Positions 46,570 to 60,708 of a stretch of DNA of 64,000 nucleotides are shown here, piece after piece. This stretch comes from Antedon mediterranea (taxonomy: Eukaryota > Echinodermata > Crinoidea > Comatulida > Antedonidae): assembly GCF_964355755.1 (NCBI RefSeq), contig NC_092675.1:7040312-7104311 (forward strand). The letters are read 5' to 3'. The translations under genes and the position numbers were made by a program. The notes beneath the pieces were generated by a model. That model saw only the letters and a program-made list of their open reading frames with translations, made no database searches and had not been told where the DNA came from. How positions within the stretch are numbered: position 1 is the stretch's first letter; every line of letters begins with the position of its first letter.

Positions 46570-49079
46570 CAAACTTTAGTAAAATTCACTCAAACTTTTG
46601 TTTGCAAACTCAAGCAAACTCTTTACCAAGAAAAGTTTTTGAGTTGACAAACTTTGGCAAACTACAGAAAACTAGATAGTTAGGCCATATACTTTTTGAC
46701 ATATGTTTGCTGAGATTTCGTTAAGTGAATCAAATAATATGCTCTGTAGTCCGTGATCACCCTACAGATCGACAAAATGACTCTTGGAAAATTGTTAGTT
46801 AGATAGCCTTGCTTATAAACTATGCTTGAGTAATTTACACATTATACATGATCCGATTGGGTACTACTGTTATCTCTAACTAATCAGTTCAGTTTTATTT
46901 CACACAACATATTATATATACATTTGTAGTTAAAAATATTAAATAATAATACATTTGATTGTGTGTGGAGACTGATTTCAATAAGCCACAATAATTCAAA
47001 ATTTACAATTTGGTTGACCCTAAAGTGTCAGAATGTGTTTTACATAACAAGGATTCTCATCTCTTATACAGCCAGATGAAAATGGTTAGGACATTTGAAT
47101 ACCAAGCAGAAGGTCCAGGTTCGAATCTTGGTTGGGCCGATTTTTTCTCATTCTCACAGATTTCCTCATCTTATTGTTTCAATTAAATTTCAATTAATTA
47201 AATTTCAGTATAATCACCGGGTGGTTTAGAATTATATATATATATTCAATAAGCTTTTTTATTTGTAAAAGTTTTAACTCTGAAATTAGACTGCAATACT
47301 GGAATGAATTTCATATAGGAGTATGAATACAGTAGTTGTATACTTTAATTGGTCCGCTGTTCGTGTTGAATATGCAGTAAGACATATTGCATATTGCTAT
47401 AAAAATCATTATGATAAACAGTGGTTTGCTAAAAATAAAATAATATAAAGTTTACTTCTAGGTGTAGTTAAAAAAACAATACAAAACGAGCTTCTTGTTA
47501 TTATAAAGACAATGGTTTTGCTTCTCAAATAAACAAGGTTTACGATTTACAAAGCGTCTAACAAAAATCCTGAACAGATATAAAAAAAAAACCCATCCAT
47601 TCTATTGGCATTAACCGACATACAAATTAACGTTGAGAAGGGAAGTAAGTTTAATTCACTTCCTCTATGGTTTGAATGAGTACCTTTAAAGAAGAATATA
47701 TTTTTTAAATGTCTTTTTTTTTAGGCCATTCATATAATATTTATCCACAAACCAAAAATTGGATCGGAAAAAAATGTATTTACCTGAAAAAAAAAAAAAA
47801 AAAAGCAAAGCAAGCAAAAAGGAATTTAATGGATTAGTTGAATTTTATTTATTTTGTCTTTTTATAAGTGAAAACATTACTACTAGTGATTTATTTTGCT
47901 GCTAAATGGCTACGATCATTCAAAGTCTTCTTTTAAAATTAATCTTCATTAATGTTTTTGGAGAACAATACATCTTTAACCGTGGATTGTATCAATAATC
48001 TAAACGATAGAGGAATTCTTCATCATTATCAACGAACGTAGTAGACAGGCAGTTTGCTGGTATTGGAATCTGAGAAACTCGAACCAGAAAACTCAGTTTT
48101 CAGTTTTCAAGCGCTAGAAAACCCAAGATATCTGAGTTTTCTAGATAAGTAAATTTCTAGACACATTAGAAATTCTCCGGTTCACGTACGTGACACTATT
48201 AAGGCGGTTAAGAGCAATTTCTAGGTATAAAAGTTCGGTTAGAAACGGGGAAATCCCCAGAAGACACTCTTTTTAAGGGGACACATGTTGGTATCACGTT
48301 ACTTGAGATATTACAGCATTTCCTATATCATAAAGGATCGGTGACTTGTGATCTATATTCCTATGACGAACAACCTTCAATTTAATATTATTTTCCGTTT
48401 TTTATAAACGAATATCACAGAATTAATAATAAGGCAGGCCTATTGTTGAATAAGACACAAAACCAAACGTAGGCCCACTGTATTGTCTTCTTACACATTA
48501 CTGCATGTGAGTACTGTACTATTTGGTTGACGTGAATCATATAGGCCTAGTAAGGCTATTTTTAAAATCTAATAATTAGGCCAAAATAAAGTTATTTTTG
48601 TTAGTAGAGGAACAATGGGTTTGGATATAATTATGTGTTTGTGTGTTATATTGACAGTCGAGTTTATGAGTATTTATTCGAACGTCACATGCCAAGTAAC
48701 TCAAAAAGTCTTGATCGATAGCCTACTTTTTTTGTAATAAATCATTTTTTCTTAAATTAATTAAATCAATAAAAGCTGAAGAAAGAACAATGCCTTTAAA
48801 CTGTTACGTCAAAAAGTTTGTAAAAGTTTATTATAATAATTATATAGTACTGAAAATAGGCCTATATGGGGCCTATATACACATAATAATAGTTTTCAAA
48901 TTGAAATACTGCATGTACTAGTATAGTTTACTGCGTTAATTTTGTGGGGGCGTGAATGAGGTGTGTCATTTTTGACCAATCAGAAACGTTTAAATTGGTG
49001 ACATCCGTTACGTTTGTGTACGTGAAACACAACCAGACATTTTTGGTATGACGCAATATCATGACTTGACCCTGTTTTA
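46570..49079. other. Intergenic stretch between ATPAF1 and threonine ammonia-lyase
   Basis: No exon supported. Contains the ATPAF1 3' UTR, a tRNA-like relic (47076-47142) and homopolymer A tracts (47580, 47790). The rest is AT-rich sequence with AGGCCTAT motifs. Confidence 0.6.
47076..47142 (+). mobile_element. tRNA-like SINE head relic
   Basis: GCCAGATGAAAATGGTTAGG is followed 33 bp on by a good B box, GGTTCGAATCTTGG. The cloverleaf is incomplete, so a SINE remnant is more likely than a tRNA gene. Confidence 0.55.
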
Positions 49080-49181
49080 CAAAAACAACACGAACACGAT
49101 TCAAGAAGCAAGGACGACGACTGTTTCGACTTTATACGAAGAACGTTTTCGTACTACCTACAGTATTATAGCTTATTATTC
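49080..49181 (+). other. Probable non-coding first exon of the threonine ammonia-lyase gene
   Basis: A less AT-rich stretch ends at TTATTC|GTAAGT (49181/49182). The coding exon is preceded by an acceptor TTTTCAG at 50595, leaving 19 untranslated bases before the ATG. Together they suggest a 5' UTR exon here; the 5' edge is a guess. Confidence 0.45.
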
Positions 49182-50614
49182 GTAAGTTAGATTATATTTT
49201 ATTTGACAATAATGCTATGTGGTGAGTGCAGTTTGTTGGTTTCCACAAAATATACATAATACGTCATTGTTAATATGATTGATTGCTGTTATTTAGTTTT
49301 AGGCTGGACTACCGCTACCGCCTGGTGGCCCAGCCTAGCTAGGCTAGCTATCCTAGGCCTTCCACTAGAACTAGAGGCCTAGCTAGGCTAGGAAGCAAGC
49401 ATGATCGCGATTTATTATCTTATTGACGTAGCTCAAAAAGCAGGTCGGGACCGGTCCACTATCCACGGATAGAAGGCCTAGGCCTAGCCTTAATTAATAA
49501 TACATTAACTTTTTAAACTTGTTGGTATGTAAGGTTTGTCATGGTTTACTCCCTGGTTTGGGGTTGGTTGAAGGCATATGCATCTTGCATTCATTTATAT
49601 AAAATAATGTGCTTTTTTATTAACATAACTAATATTTTACTGTTTACAACATACTTTCACTATTTTACCAAAATGAAAAATGGTGCCCTAATCTGATCAG
49701 AAAACAAGATAAATTTGTAACTGTGTAAGCCTCATTTTATTAGTTACCAAGATTTTGATGCAATAAAATTGGTAGGTCTACAAATAAATCTAGATCCTTT
49801 CTTTTGTTGATTCTGTGCATTTTAACCTTCATGCATGAATAGTTACATTCAACAACAATGCAAACTATACACTTGGCATTGACATTAAAATCTATTAATA
49901 TTTAATCAGGAGAATTTGAGATTTAATGGCTAATACAATGGCTTAGTGTGGGTGATTCGAGTTCATTATCCTGGTAAAACGTCAAGGATTTGAAATTAAG
50001 ACTTTAACCTAAGTAAAGTCTTGGGACCATTAGTTTTAGTTTGTGTAAAATAGAAAATAAGACTCAGGTATTCAGTGGGTCCTAGCAGAGTGGTAGCTTT
50101 GGTAGTTGTCCTAAGTAACCCTTCTGACAGATGCATTTAGTTTATTGATTGATTTCCACAGATTATAATGATATGTTATTGTTAGCGCTCCCTCTTAAAA
50201 AAAAAAACCTGAATAGCTAGAACCCATATAATTATTTTGTTTTTGTAATGGTTCTATAAATGTTTAAGAATGAAGTGATGCATGATAACCAAGACCATAG
50301 CCAGAGAGGTTTGTTTTTCCATAAAGATGTACAAATTGTCATCACCTAGATTTAGTAGGCCTATAATTTTCTGTGCTGGTTTCTAGTTTTAAAACGTCAA
50401 TCTTAGAAGAAGGGGATTCGTTGTTAAAGTCTTCAAAATCCCTTTGCTACAGGTTTGGTATGTAACCCATTAAATTGAAGTTTTAAATTTATCAATCATA
50501 ATACATATTTCAAATTTTGTTTATGATATTAATTGTTTTAAACATTTTATTGTAAAGACTCTTTTCACTTTTCTGATGATCGTTTCTCTTTTCAGATTAG
50601 AAATTTAGGAAAAT

Positions 50615-53600
50615 ATGACTTCTACAATTTGCACGACAAATGGAATCGAAGATAAAGTCCAAAAATTGGTTATTGAAGATTGTTCTCAGAATGGGAACAC
50701 AAATCACAATGATACTGAAATAGAAGACATGAAGGATGGCGATCTAAAAGACGAGTTGTGTGACCCTGATAATCCTATCTGCGTAAAGTTCCAGGATGTT
50801 AGTGCGGCTGCGTATAAGATCAAAAGTGGAATACAGAGAACTCCTTGTCAGGTTAGCATTTAGAAAATATGTTTGGTACATTCTGTGTGAGGAATATTTA
50901 GGAATAGCCGCTCCATAATCTCTTTGCTTTTCTTCTTTATATCTATATTTTAATATTATGAAATTTATACTAACAAATATCATTTTTATTAATGATATAA
51001 TCATAACAATAATTTAAAATATGTATAAAATAATATGGATTAATCAAAACTACATGGATTAACCAATTTATCGCATGACAGCCTATTTGATATACAAGAT
51101 CATTACATCCAACTACTATCCTTATCCTTATCTATAATAATATGCACAACATCATTTCAATATAGACCTTGACACATATCTACACTAATGTAATCAAACA
51201 CTGTATACAGTACTCTCTCTAACCAGTATTTCAATCTTCTTTCGACTAAAGCCGAAGTATAGTCATTATCTCGGGACCATTCTACAGTCACCACCAGGTA
51301 GACTTACTTCATCAAGGCTTCAAAGAATAGATGACTGGTTGGGAGCAGGAATGCTAGTAGACCAAACCCAGTACCGTTTTTGATTACGCTCATTTTGGAA
51401 ATTACCTCACGATGATATATTGTTTATTTTGGCAATTTCACAGTCTGAAAACTGGTGTGCTCAGAAATTATGGCTGCTATCTCATCTATATCATTTGGGA
51501 AAAAGAAAAATTACCTTTGACAAGCAATTAATATTAGGGATGTCTTTAGGGACCATGTCAAAATAATCCTACTTCAATTACTGCAGTAATCACTGTTTAT
51601 TCAATTTTTTAGCACATTTTGGCTAATCATGCCAAGGCCTTACACCTCTACTTGAAACAGACTAAATCATTGCACTAAGTTGATTGCATTAACTTAAGTG
51701 TAGCTACTGCAGTAACTGCAGCAGAATTCTTTAGATATGATTCCTTTGGCGTTGATAATGTACACTAACATTGAAATATATACTATTTTGAGAACTCAAA
51801 TGTTAAATAAGCAAAAGACAAGGAGGAAGAAACTGTGAAAATTTCAATATTTATTCATTGTTTAATTAAAAACATTTTTCACTCTCAGAAATCACACATG
51901 TCTGCACTGACAGGGATGGAGATATATTTCAAGAAAGAATTTTTACAATTTACAGGAAGGTAAGAATTCTGTACCTGAACCAAAGTTGATTAATAGAACA
52001 GCTTTTTTATCATTTTAAATCTGAAATAAAAAAATGGAATATTTTGATGTAGGATGATGGACCATTGAGACCTAATAAAAACATCCTGATTTAGGCCTCA
52101 TTAAAAAGCACATAGAATTCTTCAACCACTTTGTTTTTGTTTCCTTATTTCAACATTAAGTTTTTATAACATGTAGAACCCCTTTTTAGAAATACCCATA
52201 TTCAGGGTGATAATGATGGGACAGACAGAGAAGAAACCTTACAGAAAAAGGGTACAAGGAAAATGTTAGTAACAAGCATGTATCAATTCATTGCATGAGT
52301 TAAAGCCTTTAGGGCAAAAATTGGATGAGAAAAATGCTTTATATAGTGTAATTATTTTCAATTCATTTGTTAACAGCTTTAAAGAAAGGGGAGCAAGAAA
52401 CACACTTCTTATGCTAAATAAGGTAATGTTATATCAGATGAACAGATGTTTTATTGTCAATTGTTTTAATTTGATGCCAATGTTACTGTCATAGTAATTT
52501 GTGATTATTGAATAATTAGGAAAATTCATTTTTAAAAATCCAGTATTTATATTTGTTTTTAAATGAATAAGAAATTTGACTTTAAATTAATTCAGGCCGC
52601 TTAATTTGATTAAACATTTGAATTAGAATAAATAATGTATAAGGGACCATGTCAAAATTATTCTAATGCAGTAACTATAACTATTTGTTTTCTCTGTAAC
52701 CTGTAAAACTAAAAAAACTTTTTTGTGTAATGTTCCAGTGACTGCCTTGATAACTTCTACATTAAAACGAACTAAAAAGTCATATACTTTTGCAGTAAAA
52801 AATATGTAGTTACTGCAATAACTGCAGTAGAAACATTTTGACATGGTCCATAATGCTCTGTCTACACTATCAAACTTTATGTGACAAAAAGTGTGATGTG
52901 CCCATATATGGACATGATGATGTCATATCACCACCCTATTTAGGAACATCACAATTTTTGTCAAACTAGTTTGATAGCGGAGACAGAGCTTAATGGTACT
53001 GACCAAGAAATAATACAAATATGTAATGCATTGATTCTGTATGCTGTTGTTTGTTTTATTTTTGTATTTTGTTCCTTCCATTATTATTATAATTTTTCTT
53101 TTTTGATTGCTTTTTAATTGCTAAATGAAATAAATTTTTACTTTAGGCCCAGAAAAAGAAAGGCGTAATAGCAGCATCAGCTGGAAACCATGCGTTAGCA
53201 CTTTCTTATCATGGCAAGGATCTTGGCATCCCGGTAACGGTTGTCATGCCGATTGTTGCACCAATCATGAAAGTCAGTCTATGTAGGCAGCAACAAGCGA
53301 ATGTAATAATACACGGAGCTGATATTGGTGAGGTACGTATGATAGTTGAGAAAAGTTTCTACATAAATACATAATCCTAATAATATTTACCAACAATAAC
53401 CTTCGAAGTAGTAGCGTAATACATCGCATAGTTTTCTCGTCTAATGTTGGCAGAGAAGAGGAATTTCTACTACTGAAATGAATTCTTATAACCACTATCA
53501 CACACTTATTTTGGTGAAGTATTTCTTTTTAACATTTACTTAATTCGTCTTATCGTCAGTTCGTTGTTCATTCTTAACCGAACCCTTTCTTTATTTCTCC

Positions 53601-56600
53601 GCCTAATGCAGCAGATAGGAGTATCTTAAGAGAATTCTTAATACTATTAATGCCAGGGAATAGCTTGCCCCTAATGCAGCATTTAGAAGTACTATATTCA
53701 TACCAGGGAAGAGTGATCATTTTTCTCTTGCCTGATGTTATTAACAAATTTGATTAATAATACCTTTTATTTATATGTTTATTCTTTGATATAATCATCG
53801 ATCTTAATGATGTATATAAAATGTATTTTTTTATTTTATAGTCAAAAAATCTTGCCATGAAGATAGGAAGAAAACAGGGTCTTGCTTATATCAACGGGTG
53901 AGTTTAAGCTTTGTTCCCACAAGAATGCAAGGCAACACAGAAACGCAAAGTACTGTGTTGCGTAATCACAAGTGGGAACCGACGGTGCAACAGTACTGCA
54001 AACATTGCTACAGGGAAATCAAAACAGTTTGAAAAGAACACTAGAATAGTACAGCACATACTCAAAAGTATGTGGGGTGAACCTGGTTAAAGTGTATGGC
54101 AATTCTAACGTTGACGCACAACAAGCAGGTTTGATTTCACGCAGGCAGGGGCAAACACAATTATTGGAAGGGCTCTTTCTTTTCGCAAGTTGCGCTGCAT
54201 GCTAGTGAGAACCACGCTATAGGTGTACACTTTCATTTCAATCCATCCAGGTTAAAGTTTGTGAACAAATATATGACGACAATCAGCGTTATTAATGTTT
54301 AAATGTCTTTTACAGGTATGATAATCCACATATCATTGCTGGTCAGGGTACAATGGGTCTTGAAATTGTTGAGCAAATTGCAGATATTGATGCAGTGATA
54401 ATTCCAATAGGAGGAGGAGGTTTAATTGCTGGAACAGCCCTTGCCATTAAGAGTTTGTCCCCGAAAACGCTTGTAATCGTAAGTGTTAATTTTTAGAAAA
54501 AGATTCTGTTCATAGTGTGTAGAGAGTTACTCTGTTACTGGTATACCAGAAACATCCAGGACATTGTTTGGATATTTGTAGATTAATATATTGAAATTTA
54601 ACTCTCTTTTTTTTAGGGTGTTGAGTCTGAAGAATGTGCCAGTTTTAAAGCATCTTTAGAGGCTGGTAGACCAGTTTACACTGCTGCGGGACCAACATTG
54701 GCAGATGGTGGGTTAAATAATTTATAATTACAAACTTAGCTCAGTTTTTTCACTATAGAGCTCCTTAACCATAACATCAAACTTTTCACTCCTTTAATTA
54801 TTCGAGCTTGCCATTTTTATGAAGGTGATCATTACTAATACTAGAAAGGGTTTTTTAATCAATGTGTTCCTTTCAATATCGTCTTTTTCATAACAATCTT
54901 TTGCACGCATTCCATTTTAATGTCAAAAGACCACTACAAATATACAAGATCTTACAATTCGTTTTAATTATTTAATTTACTTAGTTGGGAATTAGTAAAA
55001 TAAATAGCAAGTAAGCTTATTCAATCGATAAAATGAATAGATTTCATTAATCAGTGATGTTTTGGATTGTTCAGCGCATTGAGGGCTTGCTTATAATGTG
55101 CTATATATAAGAATGAACTATTATTCATTCATTCAATCTTTTATTTTGGAATCTGTGGTCCATAGAAAATAAAAATTACATATAAATGAAATAAAATAAA
55201 CAAGACTAATTACTACTACTCATCTTCGACTTAACTAAGACATTGTTTATAATCGTTAAGACTAAAACATGTTATTATTGATGTGATTTCTTACATAAAA
55301 CAGTTGAACCAAATAGAACAAAAGCAATGTTGAATGTTATTTATTTATATTTGTTTTGTAGGTCTTGCTGTTCCACTTGTTGGTGTCAATGCCTTTGAAA
55401 CAGCTAAAGATATTATTGATAAAGTTGTAACAGTAAGGTAAGTAACAAGATTGCAAAAGGGTATTTTGATAAAATATACATACATATTAGTGATAAAAAG
55501 ATGGAAAGAAAACAATTTCAAATACTATACATGACCTAGTACAATCCCAAGCTTGAATGTAATACCACCTTGTAATTCAATATTAATGCAACCTAAGTAT
55601 AATACCACCTGCCTGATTTTTGTTAAATTTCATATCCAGCCCCCTAAGATTATATTTGATCTGCAAGGCATATATATGCAATATATCGATATCATCACCT
55701 TTAATAAATGGATGATTTCCTATCAAGTTTTGACCTGCCGAGGGGCCTAACTATTGCAATTTTACCTGATAATTTTCTTTTTTCGTTTTTTTATAGTGAG
55801 GACTTTATTGCACTTTCAATCTTGAGGTTGGTTGAGCTTGAAAAAGCTGTTGTAGAGGGCGCTGGTGCTACGGCATTAGCAGCACTGTTGGGTAACAAGC
55901 TGCCTGAACTTAAGGGTAAAAGGTATGCCCACAAATCTGTTTTTTAAATTAGAATTTGTAACATATAGATGTTATGTAATTCTAGACCTGGAAGTTATCT
56001 CATATGCATTGCTTTTAGCAAAATTAATAGTTCCTATGAAATACAGTGACCTAGGGTCTGTTTGCAGGGTTACTTGCTTCATTAATAACTGTATTAATAA
56101 CTTTATTAAAAACCATTTCTGAAATTCATTTCACCATTAATATGAAACTCCAATACAAAATTATCTGAGTACATTATCAGTAAATTGTGGTTTTGAGTCC
56201 ACTTGAAATAACTGGAATACTGTGTTATGAATAAGGAAAATTCACATCATACTTTGTTGCACCATGGAACTAATTTTATAGCTCTAAAATAATAATAGTA
56301 ATAGCACATTAAACAATGTTTCCCAGCGCTTTGCAGCACACAAAAATGATTCACAAATTATCCTAAGATAATCAAATAAAGAAAAATAGAGGAACCATTT
56401 ACACTGCTCCATTCTCCAGCACTTTGAAGCTCTCTTATGAGAGCTCATCGGAACAATACCATACCTACATTTTCTATTTATGTAATGTTAATAATTTCGT
56501 CATTTTAAATTGCTGGATAATTTTTTTCTTAAAAAATAGGGTTGTTATACCATTGTGTGGTGGTAATATCGATACAACAGTTCTTGGAAGATGCTTGGAA

Positions 56601-57430
56601 AGAGGTCTAGCAGCCGATGGGAGATTGTGTAAATTTGTTGTGACTGTGAGTGATAGACCTGGTGGTATAGCAGAACTCACCAAACTAATTGCTGATCTGG
56701 GAGTAAGGTATGACTGTACTTTAAATCACAGTAATAAAGATATTGTTCCATTTTTTTTTTTTTTTTATAAAATACCGCTGGAAAATATTCACCATTTTTT
56801 TTCAATGTTGAATTGACTTTTTTGAGTTGAAAAAAAACAACTTTTAATGTACACCGCAGCCCAAATTGGAGCATAATATTTTCATTCACTGAAAGCCTGA
56901 CTGTCCTATTTTAACTCTTAACCATCTTCTTATTTTGAAATAGAGATTAATAATTTTAATCTCTGTCTACACTATCAAAGTAGTGACAAAAATATTGTGA
57001 TGTACCAAAAAATATTAGAGATATGACATCATTGTGTCCATATATTATGGGCACATCACATTTTTGTTGTCACACCGAAAACCTGTACAGTGTATTACCA
57101 CTAATGTACTGATAGTGTAGACAGAGCTTAAAAGTGTTATACAGAAAAGCTATATACATATACAATTTATTACACATTATTAAGACATTTAGCTCCTTGA
57201 CGCAAAGCTTCATCCTATTTTAATACCGTTTTTCTAGAAATTAATTTTTTATTTTTTCTCTGTTTAGTATCAAAGATATTCACCATGAGCGGGCATGGTT
57301 AAAGAATGCCATTTTTAACGTCCAAGTTATGTGTGTTGTAGAAACAAGAGATCAAGAGCATGCAACCCAACTCCATCAGCTCCTCTTAGACAACTATTCA
57401 TCCGTGATATGGGGACCTCTAACTGTCTGA
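50615..57430 (+). CDS. Threonine ammonia-lyase (PLP fold type II) with C-terminal ACT domain
   Basis: Predicted to deaminate L-threonine (and probably L-serine) to 2-oxobutyrate (pyruvate) and ammonia. Eleven exons: 50615-50851, 51889-51959, 52377-52422, 53147-53332, 53842-53897, 54316-54478, 54617-54707, 55362-55437, 55797-55922, 56540-56707, 57268-57430. Phases fit; 460 residues. About 55 acidic, low-complexity N-terminal residues precede the catalytic domain. PLP-binding Lys105 lies in [10 protein letters not shown], followed by [19 protein letters not shown], the phosphate-binding tetraglycine 231-234 ([10 protein letters not shown]) and LCGGNID at 356-362. An ACT domain (about 380-455; [15 protein letters not shown]) ends the protein. 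This resembles bacterial TdcB/IlvA-type enzymes with a regulatory ACT domain more than mammalian serine dehydratase. AATAAA at 57561. Confidence 0.93.
51548..51725. mobile_element. Family H element, degraded copy H1
   Basis: Starts GGGACCATGTCAAAATAATC and ends near TACTGCAGTAACTGCAGCAG; the outer right end is lost. Threonine ammonia-lyase intron 1. Confidence 0.65.
52641..52850. mobile_element. Family H inverted-repeat element, copy H2
   Basis: Ends GGGACCATGTCAAAATTATT and AACATTTTGACATGGTCC are inverted; inside lie ATGCAGTAACT and AGTTACTGCA pairs. It abuts family A copy A13 with only a base or two between them. Confidence 0.82.
52852..52993. mobile_element. Family A MITE, copy A13
   Basis: Left TAATGCTCTGTCTACACTAT, right GATAGCGGAGACAGAGCTTA. 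Threonine ammonia-lyase intron 3. Confidence 0.86.
53907..54223. mobile_element. Family B MITE, degraded copy B3
   Basis: Left AGCTTTGTTCCCACAAGAAT, a mid-element GTGGGAACCGACGG, and right CTAGTGAGAACCACGCTATA. About 130 bp longer than B1, perhaps with an insertion. Threonine ammonia-lyase intron 5. Confidence 0.6.
55060..55135 (+). mobile_element. SINE tail fragment
   Basis: CAGCGCATTGAGGGCTTGCT and TATATAAGAATGAACTATTA match the tail of the SINE at 62876-63165. Threonine ammonia-lyase intron 7. Confidence 0.7.
56957..57131. mobile_element. Family A MITE, copy A14, with a foreign internal block
   Basis: Ends AATCTCTGTCTACACTATC and GATAGTGTAGACAGAGCTTA. A roughly 40-bp block near the right end (CACCGAAAACCTGTACAGTG ... 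CACTAATGTACTG) is not in other copies but recurs at about 58657-58698. Threonine ammonia-lyase last intron. Confidence 0.82.
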
Positions 57431-60027
57431 AAAATATCAAATGGCTGAATATTTTTAATAACACGTGCAATTTTTTCTAGAAATTTGTATTTAATTATAT
57501 CATGCAGACAATTTTCAAGAATAATTTGCACTTTTCATGGAGAAGTTTGGTGGTTAAAATAATAAAACTACAAGAGTTTTGTTGAATTATTGCTTATTTT
57601 GTAAAAGGTGTTTGAATATGAATTTATTGTTTTTGTTAATTTTCCACTTTTAGATGATACAGTTTATATATGTTATGAATTTATTGTAAATTTTAAATTT
57701 TACATTTAACATTAATTAGTATTTGATGATTTTGTTTTGAGAGAGGAAGTTGATTATAGTATGAATACTATAAGATATACTCCAGTATGTGAGAGATAGT
57801 ACAGTAGTTGTTAACACTCAATATCGGATTCTTTAAACTTACTAAGAATGTTTAGTGTGTGCAGGGTAATGAGGGTTCCATATGTTTTTAGAGATTATTA
57901 TGAGTTCTACCATAACCTGATGTTAGACATGATCGTTGGTATAATAGTAAATAATTATATTCAATAATATTTATTTGAGGTGTGAAATTTGAACAAAAAT
58001 AACAGTGTATAAATGAACTGTACAAATTTTTATTTTTTCATACTACGGTAACTAGATTTAACACTATGTGTTAATATAATATTTAGATGTAGAATGATCA
58101 CTTTAGAATAGAGTATGATTGGCATTGATGATAGTTTTGGAAAGAACACCATTCCAAAATCACAAAAAAACATAAACATTTTTAAATAGAATTATTGATT
58201 GTGTAGAACTGGATCTAAAGAGCTATTTGCTCATGTCATGTGAGAAGTCCTACTTCCCTTATCCCCTTAGTGTAGTGGGACGATTCGAGGCGATTTGACC
58301 CTTGGACGATTCAGCCCGCTTATATTTATCGGTTTTGATATGCATTTTATAAGCCTAAATAAGCCCACCAAAAGTGGGCCGAATTGTCCTGGATTCATCT
58401 TCTAGCCTCTCGGTAACATTTTTTCCCATTGTATTACAGTAGAACCTCTAATGAAGAGACACCTTTAGGACCAAAATAATTCCCTTAATAGGGGTTGGCT
58501 GTTATATTAAAACAAATTGCCCTTCATTTTCATTTCACAGAAAAGAAATGCATTGGTTTGTCTGTTGAATAGAGGTGTCCTAAAGTTGGGTTTCTACTAT
58601 ACTTCACTACACTACAATATTTAGAAGATGTGTGTTTCCAATTAATATTTACCCTTCCCACCGAAAATCTGTACAGTGTACTACCACTAATGTACTGCTG
58701 CAATTATATTGTTAAATAATGCCTGTCTGTGTGTCACAAATAGAATATTTAGTGCCTACCTCTTCCAATCTACCTTGCCATACCATTATATACACTGTGT
58801 AGTAAACTATAACTCTTTTGTGTGTGATTCATTTTCAGATATGCCTTTAGTATGTTTGTAAATTTTAGAGTATTTGTACACTGCAAGGTAATTTTTATTT
58901 TCAAGCACTTGAACTAAATAATTTATTTAATAATTAACAAATATTTTTGTGCGTACAGGATGCTCAAATATTTATGCATTAATTTGTTTATAGATCTTAT
59001 TGTGCTATAGTATCTTAATATAGGTCTTATTTTTGTTTGAATTATTATTATTATTTTAGGGGTCAATGTGAGACAAGTTCTACTTCTAATTTTGATCCCT
59101 AAGATGGTCTTATATTAATTGTTTATGATTGTTTATTGTAATATTGTTTTTTATATATTGTAACCATCTTAAATAAATGTATTATTGAATTGAATTGAAT
59201 TGAAATTGAATTGTATATAGCTCCATAGTATCTGTATGATTTCTTCTTTCTGTACTATTTCTTTTCAAATGATATATATTATATGGTTTGTTCATTAACA
59301 CAATATTTAACATTATTTGTTTCAATAACAACCATCTCCACAAATAAAATATGTGAAATTATTTTTCTAGGAATGAAGTTACATGGTCATTAAATTGCAA
59401 AATAAAACTTTCAATGCTGTGTTTGTTTACTTAATTAAGTAACTACTTTTCTGTAATTGTAAATATACTTTCAAACCTTTCGATGTTTTAACAAGACAAC
59501 ATTTAAATATTACTGACATTAGACAAAACCTTGTGACGGAAACAACTATTTGTAATGCTAAGCAGTGACGTAACTGCTATGAGCGCTCACTGGCTAAACA
59601 AGCTTACAGAGCTCCCTGAGCATGGCCAGAGGAAGAAAACAGGCATTAAAATATGTCAATTTGGCGTTGGAGAGTCACTTGAACACCACTGAATCATAGT
59701 TGATTTGTTGTTACATGCATCTGTAATTCTTCAAAGACGTGAAACAGAAGAATAAATAATTTTGTTCAAAACTATGAATATTTACTGTACAGCAAGAATG
59801 TCTTGATTCTGTATCTTTCAATTTTCCAGTATCATAGACTAATTTCAAGATACAGTGTCACATGTCATCCACATGACGTGACATCTATGTTCTAAGCCAA
59901 ACCTTCCATGATATAGACAAAACATGTGCCACTATATTTAGAATTTGCCTATGATACTGGTTAAATAATACCATACAGTATGTGGAGATAGGTACTGAAA
60001 ATTGTATGGAATATTCTTTTTATTCTC

Positions 60028-60164
60028 AAAGCTGTCTACGCTATCAAACTAGTGTGATGTGCCCAAAAATGGTAGTGATACCCAAATATAGCAGTGATAT
60101 GACATCATCATGGGCACATCACATTTTTTGTCACATAAAGTTTAATAGTGTAGACAGAGCTTAA
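60028..60164. mobile_element. Family A MITE, copy A15
   Basis: Left AAAGCTGTCTACGCTATC (2-base deletion in CTCTG), right AATAGTGTAGACAGAGCTTA. Two ATGGTAGTGATA-type units. Intergenic. Confidence 0.85.
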
Positions 60165-60708
60165 TGCAAAAGGTTGAGTGTTCATGAAAAACATGGGCAA
60201 CCAACCAAAACAAACATTAGGGACAATAATATCATAGAATTGTGGTAAGATTTTATTCCAATCCAATATAAGGTAAAAGTGTAATTAGAACCATTGCATT
60301 TTAAAATTCACTTTAAAAACACCCTTATTATATACATAGTTTAAAAGTTAAATATCAAAATCTAAGTGAGTATTGTTTTATCAAGATATTTACTGTACAA
60401 CACTGTGTTCATATTTGATACTTTTATAAATATAAAGAATTCATTTTGTCTACTTACTATTTTCACTACAGCACAACCAAATTATTTAAGTTTCCAGTGG
60501 GGTTCATTTTAGTATAAATACTGTAATAATTTGTCTACTCTAAGAAACAAGATAAAGTTGGTCCAACAAGACTGAAAAACTATTATTAAGTGTAAACTAA
60601 CTACTGTACCACAAAACATGTACCATACTTAGCCCTTTTACACATACCAATAAAAGAACCCTATTAAGGGGACACCATACACTAGGGAACCAAAAAAATG
60701 TCTCCTTA

